Shown here: piece after piece, positions 24,359 to 31,975 of the stretch
Layout of the letters: each line of letters begins with the position of its first letter
How positions within the stretch are numbered: position 1 is the first letter of the stretch
Origin: an uncultured bacterium
GTDB taxonomy: Bacteria; Cyanobacteriota; Vampirovibrionia; Gastranaerophilales; Gastranaerophilaceae
Assembly (NCBI GenBank): GCA_902791985.1
Contig: CADAYD010000003.1
Span: forward strand, 1 to 64,000
Reading direction: 5' to 3'
Length of the DNA: 64,000 nucleotides
Notes under the pieces: model-generated
Databases searched by the model: none
What the model saw: the letters and a program-made list of their open reading frames with translations, nothing else
What the model was told of the DNA's origin: nothing
Program-made: the position numbers and the translations under genes

Positions 24359-27109
24359 TTACTGCCACTTTGAAAGCCGTTTTGATTTAGGACGATTCAT
24401 GTTTGAAAACGCATTTTTTCGAGCGTTCAAAAGAGTAATTCTCCCTTGTGTGTTCCTTGTGTAAATAATTTCACACTCCCCAATATACTTCTTCCAGAGT
24501 GACATAAACATGTCCACATCTCTTTTATTGCTTGATAAAATTGCAGGAATAGAAAAATAATCTATCTGCTTTTTGCCAAGAAAATTATCATACCTTATTA
24601 ACAAATATCTGGGGTTTTCAACGGGATTCAAAAACTCCTGCAAACATTTTATAAATAAATTATTATCTTCTGTCGGAAGATTAGCACAAGATACATATAC
24701 CCCTTCGCTGTCTTGAGTGACTTGCAGCCCTACATTTTTTAATGTCGATTTTATGTGACCTTGATAAGAAAGTGTCTCAAGCATAACAATAGCGACTTGT
24801 TTCATAACTCCGGCAACCGAACCTGTTTTAAGACATTTTAGTCCTATACCACCAAATATAAACAAAAATATAACTATAACTATTATATCAATATACAAAC
24901 ATAATTCGGTACCAACACCAATATTAAATAATATTACTACCATCATCCAAAATAATGAGCTGAAAATTTGCCGATAACCATTATATGTCAAAGTTCTTAG
25001 ATACATTTTCTCTGCTTCAACACCGGTGCGAAGCTTCATTTGTCCTGCATTATATCCAAGATTTAAAGCGCGATCCCACCACTGTTTGGTTTGCTCTCTA
25101 TTTTTTGCATATTCAATTGTTTGTTTGTTTAATTCACTAAAAGCTTTTTCCCCTTTATCCTGTATAAGTCTATTTATTGTTTTAGCCGTAAATAATCGTC
25201 CTAAACCGTTACGAATTTCGTGTTTGTCATAATATGATGGGGCTTCAAACCCTTCAAAACGTTTTGCCAATTGGTTGTAATCATAAAATAATGAATTATT
25301 TTCATCTTGCTGGTCAAGATCCGTCTGCGCAGTACCGAAAATTAAATCATGTAAAGACAACTTGGACGGCAGCCCGATAGATGCAAGATGCCAAATGTTT
25401 GAAATCTTATCAGGGTTATTATTGTCAATTCTAATCGCCCTCCCCCGCATTTGGTTAGAAAGCATATAAGAACTCACTGTGCTGGATAAAATCAAAGAAT
25501 TTATACTCGGTGCATCCCAGCCTTCTCCTAAAAGAGCTTGTGTTCCAACTAAAACAGTTAAATACCCTCTGTTAAACATTTCTGTTATTAGTCGTACAAT
25601 AACATTCTTTGCACTATCTTTCGGGGTAATTTTAAGATAATTTTCATCCTCCGTATTTTTTGAAACCGTAACACTTGAAGTGTCTATATTATTTTCCTCA
25701 AGCAATTGATTGAAATCACTTTCCTTCTCTTTTGGCAATAAGATTAACGACCCGCAAAGCACACCTAGTGTAATTTGTTCGGATGTAAATTTATTTTTTA
25801 AAGTCCGCCAAATCGGTACAACTCCAAGATGAGTATTATCGGTATCTTTATCTTTTATATAATCCGCAAGAATAACCATCCTTAAATCTTTACCTAATGA
25901 CTCTGCCTCTACCTGAACAATTTGAATAATAGAATCTAATTTACCTAAACTTGATGCAACCTGACGCTGAATTTTAGCCCCTGCACTTAATACAATTCGT
26001 TTATTTTGGACAATTCCGATACGTTTTGCCTGAGCCAAATATATTTCAATTTTTTCTTCTAATCCTTTAAATTCCTCACAATGGGAACAGAGAAATCCGT
26101 TTAAAAATCGAGTCGCTTGAATTTTGTCAAACGGAGGAATATCTTTTTCTTTCGCACTAAATAATTCGGGAAACTCTTTTGATATTATAAATCCTAGTTT
26201 ATGCAAGAGTGATGCTACAGAAACATAAAACTCCGGATCTTCGAGAATTTTTTCTACATTATCATTAGTTTTAACAAGAAAATCCATCCTTGAAAGATAT
26301 TTAATCAGTTCACCGTCATTTATAACTTTATCAATAAATTCCAATGCGGCTTGTTCATGCTTTTTTATCATATCTTTTTCACTCTGCCGAAGTCGTGAAA
26401 AATATATAAAATCCTGATGAGGACACAGGTCATTATTTTTAACTAGTTCCGGTATAGAAATTACTTCATCTATCTCACCGCAAAGATTTTCATACCTTTG
26501 CCACTCGTTGTAATCGGCATCATAAGGTGGAGTTGCAGTAAGAGCAAGGGTTTGTTCGGGTTCAAGATTATCGTTTAAATATGTCAGCGCTTTCCACCAT
26601 TCTTTGCGCAGGTGATGCGCCTCGTCAAAACACAACAGAGATATTTTTGCTTTTTTAAGAATTTTTATTATTTCATCGGCTTTTTTCTCGCTAAATCGGC
26701 CTGAAGAAGTGATTGAATCAACGTCAATTTCTTCTTCTGAATTTTCATCGTAAGTCTGAGGTTCTTTATCTTCATTTTGCCCGCAAAACGCCGCAAGCAA
26801 TGCTTGATAAGTTATTACAGTAATATATTGAGGATTCCTTATATCTGTTGAAACAATACCATAATCTTTTTCATCCAAAAACGCGCTGCAAATACGGTCT
26901 CTCCACTGATTTTTTATAGTATTTGTCGGTGCTAAAATCAATGTCGGACGATTTATTCTTGAGATAACTTCTATCCCAAGTGTTGTTTTTCCTGCTCCGG
27001 GCGCTGCTACAACATGGAGTTTTTTATCTCTCAAGTGAAACGACAGATTATTTAAAATCCGTTCTTGATAATCTCTCCAGCTTCCCTTAAATTTTAGTAA
27101 ATTTCCCAA
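24359..27109 (-). CDS. SF2 DEAH helicase with C-terminal membrane helices
   Basis: The 916-residue protein has the superfamily 2 helicase core: WRDYQ (Q-like motif), AAPGAGKTTLG (Walker A, 33-43), CFDEAHHLR (about 160), LTATPPY, and GTQALLGEGWDAP plus NQMRGRAIRID as motifs V and VI. Residues 710-757 form two strong hydrophobic helices, unusual for a helicase, and a conserved-looking C-terminal domain follows (IIYTRNTQGRITLLNARK). The start codon is TTG with AAAGGA 7 bases upstream, 10 bases after the response regulator stop. It is presumably cotranscribed with that gene. Family members are often annotated near defence loci, but no such partner is here. Confidence 0.75.
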   Translation of the reverse strand: MGNLLKFKGSWRDYQERILNNLSFHLRDKKLHVVAAPGAGKTTLGIEVISRINRPTLILAPTNTIKNQWRDRICSAFLDEKDYGIVSTDIRNPQYITVITYQALLAAFCGQNEDKEPQTYDENSEEEIDVDSITSSGRFSEKKADEIIKILKKAKISLLCFDEAHHLRKEWWKALTYLNDNLEPEQTLALTATPPYDADYNEWQRYENLCGEIDEVISIPELVKNNDLCPHQDFIYFSRLRQSEKDMIKKHEQAALEFIDKVINDGELIKYLSRMDFLVKTNDNVEKILEDPEFYVSVASLLHKLGFIISKEFPELFSAKEKDIPPFDKIQATRFLNGFLCSHCEEFKGLEEKIEIYLAQAKRIGIVQNKRIVLSAGAKIQRQVASSLGKLDSIIQIVQVEAESLGKDLRMVILADYIKDKDTDNTHLGVVPIWRTLKNKFTSEQITLGVLCGSLILLPKEKESDFNQLLEENNIDTSSVTVSKNTEDENYLKITPKDSAKNVIVRLITEMFNRGYLTVLVGTQALLGEGWDAPSINSLILSSTVSSYMLSNQMRGRAIRIDNNNPDKISNIWHLASIGLPSKLSLHDLIFGTAQTDLDQQDENNSLFYDYNQLAKRFEGFEAPSYYDKHEIRNGLGRLFTAKTINRLIQDKGEKAFSELNKQTIEYAKNREQTKQWWDRALNLGYNAGQMKLRTGVEAEKMYLRTLTYNGYRQIFSSLFWMMVVILFNIGVGTELCLYIDIIVIVIFLFIFGGIGLKCLKTGSVAGVMKQVAIVMLETLSYQGHIKSTLKNVGLQVTQDSEGVYVSCANLPTEDNNLFIKCLQEFLNPVENPRYLLIRYDNFLGKKQIDYFSIPAILSSNKRDVDMFMSLWKKYIGECEIIYTRNTQGRITLLNARKNAFSNMNRPKSKRLSKWQ

Positions 27110-27119
27110 AATAAATCCT

Positions 27120-27818
27120 TTAAATATTTAACTTATATCCGCCGCCATAGACTGTTTCAATATACTTCTTGCCGTTAGATATTTTATCTATCTTGCTTCT
27201 TAGGTGTCTGATATGAACTCTTATCGTTTCGACATCATCATCAGGCGAATATCCCCAGATATCCTTTAATAATTTTGCTGACGAAACAATATTCCCGTGA
27301 TTTTGAAACAACAAATTAAAAATATCAAATTCAATAGGGGTTAATTTTGCCTGTTTATCGCCGATTCTGACACTATATTGTTCCGGTAAAAGTGTAATTT
27401 CACCTATAGATTGCAAATCTCTGACTGAAGCAGATTTAGGAATTTGATTGGTTCGTTTTAACAGTGCACGAACTCGGACTAAAAGTTCTTCAATTTCAAA
27501 CGGCTTAATAAGATAATCGTCAACTCCGATATTAAACCCGTTAACCTTATCATTAAGCTGTGAAAGTGCTGTGAGCATAATTATCGGGATATTTTTTGTA
27601 TCTTCATTTTCTCTTATGCGCTTTGCGACAGTAAATCCGTCAACTTCAGGCATCATAACATCCAGCACAACCAAAGAAGGTAATTCTTGTTTTGTCAGTG
27701 CAAACCCCTTTATCCCGTCAAAAGCCTGAACAACTTGATAACCGGCAAGTTCAAGATTAACTTTTATCAGTTCGTTTATTGAAGTATCATCATCTATTAC
27801 AAGAATTTTATTATTCAT
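27120..27818 (-). CDS. OmpR-family response regulator
   Basis: The 232-residue protein has a receiver domain (1-120) with acidic pocket DDD (10-12), phosphorylation site D53 in VVLDVMMPEVDG, T in MLTA and K in LIKPFE. A winged-helix DNA-binding domain follows (about 135-232), with DDDVETIRVHIRHLRSKID and the final TVYGGGYKLNI. The DNA-binding part looks like cyanobacterial RpaA/NblR-type regulators. No histidine kinase is adjacent. It sits in a unit with the TSCPD gene (3 bases upstream) and the helicase (10 bases downstream). Confidence 0.9.
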   Translation of the reverse strand: MNNKILVIDDDTSINELIKVNLELAGYQVVQAFDGIKGFALTKQELPSLVVLDVMMPEVDGFTVAKRIRENEDTKNIPIIMLTALSQLNDKVNGFNIGVDDYLIKPFEIEELLVRVRALLKRTNQIPKSASVRDLQSIGEITLLPEQYSVRIGDKQAKLTPIEFDIFNLLFQNHGNIVSSAKLLKDIWGYSPDDDVETIRVHIRHLRSKIDKISNGKKYIETVYGGGYKLNI

Positions 27819-27821
27819 AAA

Positions 27822-28100
27822 TTATTTTGCCTGTGCCAATTTTTTCTGCTTATACTCTAAAAGACAAGTTGCCAACTGATCCGGACAACTTGTTGCCTTT
27901 GGACCGCAAGTAATTCCGCCGAGCCTGTCTATAACTTCATCAATCGTCATTCCTTTAATAAGCTCTCTAATTCCGCTCAAGTTACCATTACAACCTCCAA
28001 AGAATGCAGCATCGACAATTATGTTATCCTCAATTGCAACTTGCATCATCTGGCAGCAAACCCCTTGCGGCTGATATTGTAAAATTTCCTGTTTACCCAT
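27822..28100 (-). CDS. TSCPD-domain protein
   Basis: A protein of about 92 residues matching the TSCPD domain, named from its conserved TSCPDQLA motif near the C terminus. It also has GVCCQMMQVAI and FGGCNGNLSGI. Stand-alone TSCPD proteins (the TIGR03905 type) are common in anaerobes and may be metal-binding. Their role is not known. I take the ATG at 28100 because GAGG lies 8 bases upstream. A GTG three codons earlier overlaps that ribosome site. Confidence 0.8.
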   Translation of the reverse strand: MGKQEILQYQPQGVCCQMMQVAIEDNIIVDAAFFGGCNGNLSGIRELIKGMTIDEVIDRLGGITCGPKATSCPDQLATCLLEYKQKKLAQAK

Positions 28101-28204
28101 CTTTTTCACCTCTTATCTATAATGTTATCGCTATTAGACTACTTGTCAAGTTGTTAAAATTTAATATCTTAGTGGTACAGAATTTTAAAATATTAAGAAA
28201 TAAT

Positions 28205-28237
28205 TTGCATAATAACATGTTTATAGTATACTATAAT
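28205..28237 (+). promoter_or_regulatory. Promoter of rpsB
   Basis: TTGCAT (28205-28210) lies 16 bases before TATACT (28227-28232), which overlaps TATAAT (28232-28237). Transcription would begin close to 28243, right at the first stem of the leader. Confidence 0.45.
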
Positions 28238-28242
28238 TGGTT

Positions 28243-28352
28243 ACACTGGCTTGATAGGTTTTGCCCTAGTCGGGATATGATGAGAATACACCTTTAGCCC
28301 CGATGGAGCAGTGTTTCCCGTAGTACAATACATTATAAAAAAGGAGAAAAAG
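28243..28352 (+). ncRNA. Structured rpsB leader, possible S2 autoregulation site
   Basis: A closing stem pairs ACACTGGCT (28243-28251) with AGCAGTGT (28307-28314) with one bulge. Inside it TCGGG (28270-28274) pairs with CCCGA (28299-28303), and AGGT with ACCT may pair. The element begins about where transcription should start and ends shortly before the AAGGAG site. Ribosomal protein leaders of this build often bind the encoded protein. That role is inference here. Confidence 0.45.
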
Positions 28353-29126
28353 ATGCCAAGTGCTTCAATGATTGAACTTTTGGAATCAGGTGTACATTTC
28401 GGACACCAAACACAAAGATGGAACCCAAAAATGAAACCGTATATCTACGGCGCAAGAAACGGAATTTACGTTATTGACTTAAGAAAAACCACCGTACTGC
28501 TTGATGAAGCATACGATTTAGTCAGAGATGCCGCAGCAAAAGGAAGAAATATTCTTTTTGTAGGTACAAAAAAACAAGCTGCAGAAGTTGTTGAAACCGA
28601 GGCTAAAAGATCGGGTGCATACTACATTAACAGACGTTGGTTAGGCGGGATGTTAACTAACTTTGAAACAATCAGAGGCAGAGTTAACAAGTTAAAAGAA
28701 TTAGAAGAATTTATTTCTAACGGATATGCCGACAAACTTCCTAAAAAAGAAGTCGCTCAGTTAAACAGACAAGTAGCAAAACTTTCTAAAACATTGGGCG
28801 GAATTAAGGAAATGAGAGGTTTACCTGAACTTATCTTCGTTATTGACCAAGAAAAAGAAGATATCGCTATAAAAGAAGCAAATAAATTAGGAATTCCTAT
28901 TATTTGCTTAGCTGATACAGATGCAAATCCGGATGGAATAGACAAAATTATTCCTGGAAATGATGATGCTATTCGCTCAATTCAATTGATTACTTCTAAA
29001 CTCGCTGATGCAGTATTGGAAGGAAAACAATTGAGAGAAAATAAAGCAGCAGAAGCAAAGAAAATACAAAAAATTTCTGCAGAAGATGCAGGAGTAACTG
29101 CTGAAGAAGCAAAAACAGAAGAATAA
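28353..29126 (+). CDS. rpsB: 30S ribosomal protein S2
   Basis: The protein has 257 residues with the S2 signatures [20 protein letters not shown] near the start and [19 protein letters not shown]. The C-terminal tail is Lys/Ala/Glu-rich. AAGGAG precedes the ATG at 28353. A longer frame that begins at 28311 runs through the leader and is rejected. It is followed by tsf, the usual order, after an unusually long gap holding inverted repeat C. Confidence 0.98.
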   Translation: MPSASMIELLESGVHFGHQTQRWNPKMKPYIYGARNGIYVIDLRKTTVLLDEAYDLVRDAAAKGRNILFVGTKKQAAEVVETEAKRSGAYYINRRWLGGMLTNFETIRGRVNKLKELEEFISNGYADKLPKKEVAQLNRQVAKLSKTLGGIKEMRGLPELIFVIDQEKEDIAIKEANKLGIPIICLADTDANPDGIDKIIPGNDDAIRSIQLITSKLADAVLEGKQLRENKAAEAKKIQKISAEDAGVTAEEAKTEE

Positions 29127-29130
29127 TTTT

Positions 29131-29267
29131 AAGTCTGATAAGTCGGATGTCAGATAAGTCCGATAAGTTCTTTACAAGAATTTTATTATTATTAAGCAAT
29201 TAAAATTAATACTGAATATTGAATTGAACTTATTGACTTAACAGACCTATCCGACTTATTTGACCTT
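29131..29267. repeat. Intergenic inverted repeat C, between rpsB and tsf
   Basis: Two arms of about 40 bases (29131-29170 and 29226-29267) are inverses at roughly 85%. Each contains repeats of GATAAGTC-like units, for example AAGTCGGAT against ATCCGACTT. The centre is AT-rich and begins TCTTTACAAG, as repeat A begins CCTTTACAAC. The 15-mer ATAAGTTCTTTACAA of the left arm end also occurs near 24295, upstream of the helicase end. The arms could form a long stem in the rpsB-tsf transcript. Confidence 0.75.
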
Positions 29268-29292
29268 TAAACAAAAGAAGGAGAATTATAAA

Positions 29293-30153
29293 ATGACAGT
29301 TACAGCTCAAATGGTAAAAGAACTTCGTGATAAAACCGGTGCCGGTATGATGGATGCTAAAAAAGCACTCGTTGAAGCAGATGGTGATATGGAAAAAGCA
29401 TCAGAAATTTTGCGCCAAAAAGGTATTGCTTCAGCCGATAAAAAAATGGGCAGAATAGCAGCAGAAGGACGCGTAGATTCTTATGTAGACGCTAACGGCG
29501 GATCTATGATAGAAGTAAACTGCGAAACAGATTTCGTTGCAAAGAATGACGAATTCAAAGAATTAACTGCAGGACTTGCTCAGAATGTTGAAGAACAAAA
29601 ACCGGCTGATGTCGATGCATTACTTGGAATGACTTGCAAACAGTGCGGCAAGGTTATTGCTGATGCATTAAAAGAAAAAATCGCTTCAATCGGAGAAAAA
29701 ATTACTGTTAGAAGATTCGTAAGATACGAGGGTAATGTTGCAACATACATTCATAACGGTAAAATAGGTGTTTTATTGAACACAGACGTTAAAAACGATG
29801 AATTAGCAAACGATTTGTGCTTACATATCGCATCTTGCGCACCTCAATTCATTTCGAGAGATCAGATTCCTCAATCTGTTATCGACGAAGAAACAAGAAT
29901 TGAAATGGGAAAAGAAGACTTACTTAAGAAACCTGAAGCAATCAGAGGCAAAATTGTTGAAGGTCGTATTAATAAGTTAATGGCTGAAAGATGCTTACTT
30001 GACCAAGGTTTTGTTAAAGACCCGAACCAAACTGTTGCTCAACTTATTGAAGGCAAAATGAAAGTTTTAGCTTTCACAAGATATGAACTCGGTGAAGGAC
30101 TTGAAAAACGTCAAGATAACTTTGCTGAAGAAGTTATGAGCCAATTAGGTTAA
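29293..30153 (+). CDS. tsf: Elongation factor Ts
   Basis: EF-Ts recharges EF-Tu with GTP. The N-terminal VKELRDKTGAGMMDAKKAL is the signature UBA-like domain and EVNCETDFVAKN is the conserved core motif. The protein has 286 residues. A CKQCGK pair of cysteines sits in the middle of the core, an uncommon feature that could bind metal. The ATG at 29293 has AAGAAGGAG upstream. A longer frame from 29260 is rejected. Downstream is a hairpin terminator. Confidence 0.97.
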   Translation: MTVTAQMVKELRDKTGAGMMDAKKALVEADGDMEKASEILRQKGIASADKKMGRIAAEGRVDSYVDANGGSMIEVNCETDFVAKNDEFKELTAGLAQNVEEQKPADVDALLGMTCKQCGKVIADALKEKIASIGEKITVRRFVRYEGNVATYIHNGKIGVLLNTDVKNDELANDLCLHIASCAPQFISRDQIPQSVIDEETRIEMGKEDLLKKPEAIRGKIVEGRINKLMAERCLLDQGFVKDPNQTVAQLIEGKMKVLAFTRYELGEGLEKRQDNFAEEVMSQLG

Positions 30154-30176
30154 TAACAAAATATTAAACAATTTAT

Positions 30177-30232
30177 AACGGATGTTTTAATTTTCTGAAA
30201 TAATTTTGGAATAGCAATACATCCGTTTTTAT
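30177..30232 (+). terminator. Probable terminator after tsf
   Basis: AACGGATG (30177-30184) pairs with CATCCGTT (30220-30227), followed by TTTTATT. The loop of 35 bases is long, so efficiency is uncertain. Confidence 0.6.
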
Positions 30233-30240
30233 TCGCAGTC

Positions 30241-30269
30241 TTGACAAAATACTATTTTTATGTTACAAA
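30241..30269 (+). promoter_or_regulatory. Promoter of the SprA-like gene
   Basis: TTGACA (30241-30246) lies 17 bases before TACAAA (30264-30269), which is preceded by TGT, giving an extended -10 form. Confidence 0.5.
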
Positions 30270-30292
30270 AGTAGTAAGAATAGGGGTGTATT

Positions 30293-30652
30293 ATGATTTT
30301 ATATAATGGTCTGACTAAACAAGAATTGATATCAAAAAATTATAATCATATTTATAACCACGAAATGTCTCATAAGGTTGCCGGGGGTCCTTTTGCAGGA
30401 GCTATTACAATCGAGAAGAACTCGGAAGGAATACCGGTAAGCGGACACGTTCCTATTGCAATGCCTGTTTTAGACAAAAATAATCCGCAAAAAACAATAG
30501 ACCACGCAAATACTGTAATACGTGCAGCTTTGGCCCCGTCTGATCCCTCAGCACAGGACTATAAAGTTGCACAAAACGCCGAAAAAATTAAAATGAAAGC
30601 ACAAGCAATCAAAGATAAGAAAATCGGAAATAAACTGGACGTTACAGTATAA
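30293..30652 (+). CDS. SprA-related putative metalloprotease, short form
   Basis: The 119-residue protein carries HEMSHKVAGGPFAGA (from H23), with the HExxH zinc-protease motif, then GHVPIAM and ANTVIRAALAPSDPSAQD. This string of motifs matches the SprA-related family (Pfam PF12118, CJM1_0395 type), in which the usual form is AHE..H...AGG and ALAP.EPSAQD. Those proteins are usually longer, with a variable Pro/Gln-rich N terminus, which is absent here. No signal peptide is seen. AGGGG lies 6 bases before the ATG, and it has its own promoter. Confidence 0.75.
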   Translation: MILYNGLTKQELISKNYNHIYNHEMSHKVAGGPFAGAITIEKNSEGIPVSGHVPIAMPVLDKNNPQKTIDHANTVIRAALAPSDPSAQDYKVAQNAEKIKMKAQAIKDKKIGNKLDVTV

Positions 30653-30761
30653 AACAATAATTAAACGGGTGGATTCTAATCCACCCTGCTTTTTAGGTTT
30701 TCAAAAATTAATATATTTTATTACAAAACTTCAATAAATGTGTCAAAAATTTTTTTTATTA

Positions 30762-30767
30762 TATAAT
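30762..30767 (+). promoter_or_regulatory. Possible -10 of ftsZ
   Basis: TATAAT lies 35 bases before the ftsZ start. No convincing -35 is at the standard distance, so the call is weak. Confidence 0.35.
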
Positions 30768-30801
30768 GTATGGTATATAGTTGTGAATTGCAGGAGGCAA
30801 A

Positions 30802-31905
30802 ATGGAAAACATTATATCAAACCATGAAAATACAAACAGACCGAGTATAAACCCAACAAGGATTAAGGTTGTCGGAGTCGGCGGCGGCGGCGGAAACGCA
30901 GTAAACCGTATGATGCAGGCAAAACTTGCCGGTGTTGATTTTTGGTTGATGAATACGGATTTGCAAGTATTGAGCTGCAGTAATGTTCCAAATAAACTGC
31001 AACTGGGAGTTGAAACAACTAACGGTCTTGGCTGCGGTGCTGATCCTGTAATGGGTGAAAGAGCAGCATTAGAAGTAAAAGAACAAATAACAAAAGCTCT
31101 GGATAACACAGATATGTTATTTATCACTGCAGGAATGGGTGGCGGAACCGGTACAGGTGCGGCTCCTGTTGTTGCACAAATCGCTCAGGATTTGGGCATT
31201 TTAACTATCGCATTTGTCACAAAACCATTCTTCTGGGAAGGCAAAAAGAGAATGACTCAAGCAGAAGAAGGTATTGAAAAATTAAAAAAATACGTTGATG
31301 CAATTCTTGTTGTTCCAAACGATAAGCTTCTTCAAGTTGTTAAACGTGAATTTGGTGTAAGAGAAGCATTTTGTGTTACCGATGAAGTTTTATTCCGTGG
31401 GATTCAAGGCTTATCAGATATAATAACAATTCCGGGTATGATAAATATCGATTTTGCCGATGTAAGAAAAGTTGTCAGAAATTCTGGAACTGCGCTGATG
31501 GGTATCGGTCGTGCACAAGGCGAAGGCAGAGCAATCAAAGCTGCTGAAATGGCTATTAATTCACAGCTTCTTGAATCTTCAATTGACGGTGCTGGAGGAA
31601 TTATTGTTAATATTACAGGAAGCTCAAATATGACGTTATATGAAATTAACGATGCGACAAATGTTATAAATAACGTTGTAAAAGATGATGCAGATGTAAT
31701 TATCGGTACAGCAATCAATGAATCATTACAGAATGAAATTCAAATCACCGTTATTGCTACGGGATTTGCGGAAAAAACGTCAAGAGGAGCGCTGCAAATG
31801 TCAGCAGCTGAATATTTCAGCGGTCAAACATCGTCAAGCACTTCAGAATCTTCAAATCTTCAATTTTCAAATTTAGATGTTCCTGAATTTTTGAAGAAAA
31901 ATTAA
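30802..31905 (+). CDS. ftsZ: Cell division protein FtsZ
   Basis: FtsZ is the tubulin-like GTPase that builds the division ring. It has KVVGVGGGGGNAVNRM at the start, the tubulin signature GGGTGTGAAPVVA at about 115, and NIDFADVRKVV (the T7 loop). The 367 residues include a short C-terminal linker and an acidic-hydrophobic tail, LDVPEFLKKN, which fits the ZipA/FtsA/SepF-binding peptide. AGGAGG precedes the ATG. The gene is alone, without ftsA or the mur cluster, as in cyanobacteria. Confidence 0.98.
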   Translation: MENIISNHENTNRPSINPTRIKVVGVGGGGGNAVNRMMQAKLAGVDFWLMNTDLQVLSCSNVPNKLQLGVETTNGLGCGADPVMGERAALEVKEQITKALDNTDMLFITAGMGGGTGTGAAPVVAQIAQDLGILTIAFVTKPFFWEGKKRMTQAEEGIEKLKKYVDAILVVPNDKLLQVVKREFGVREAFCVTDEVLFRGIQGLSDIITIPGMINIDFADVRKVVRNSGTALMGIGRAQGEGRAIKAAEMAINSQLLESSIDGAGGIIVNITGSSNMTLYEINDATNVINNVVKDDADVIIGTAINESLQNEIQITVIATGFAEKTSRGALQMSAAEYFSGQTSSSTSESSNLQFSNLDVPEFLKKN

Positions 31906-31922
31906 TTAAGTATATATAATAA

Positions 31923-31958
31923 AAACCTCAAGATTTAATAATCTTGAGGTTTTTATTT
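31923..31958. terminator. Bidirectional terminator between ftsZ and the giant gene
   Basis: AAACCTCAAGAT (31923-31934) pairs with ATCTTGAGGTTT (31941-31952) around a 6-base loop. An A tract precedes it and T tracts follow it, so both convergent genes can end here. Confidence 0.88.
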
Positions 31959-31975
31959 TGTTTTACACACTCTTA

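Noticed and set aside
27084-27109. KFKGS near the start of the helicase as another copy of the tag
   Set aside because: It lies directly against the helicase core (WRDYQ) with no polar lead segment, so it is probably part of the fold.
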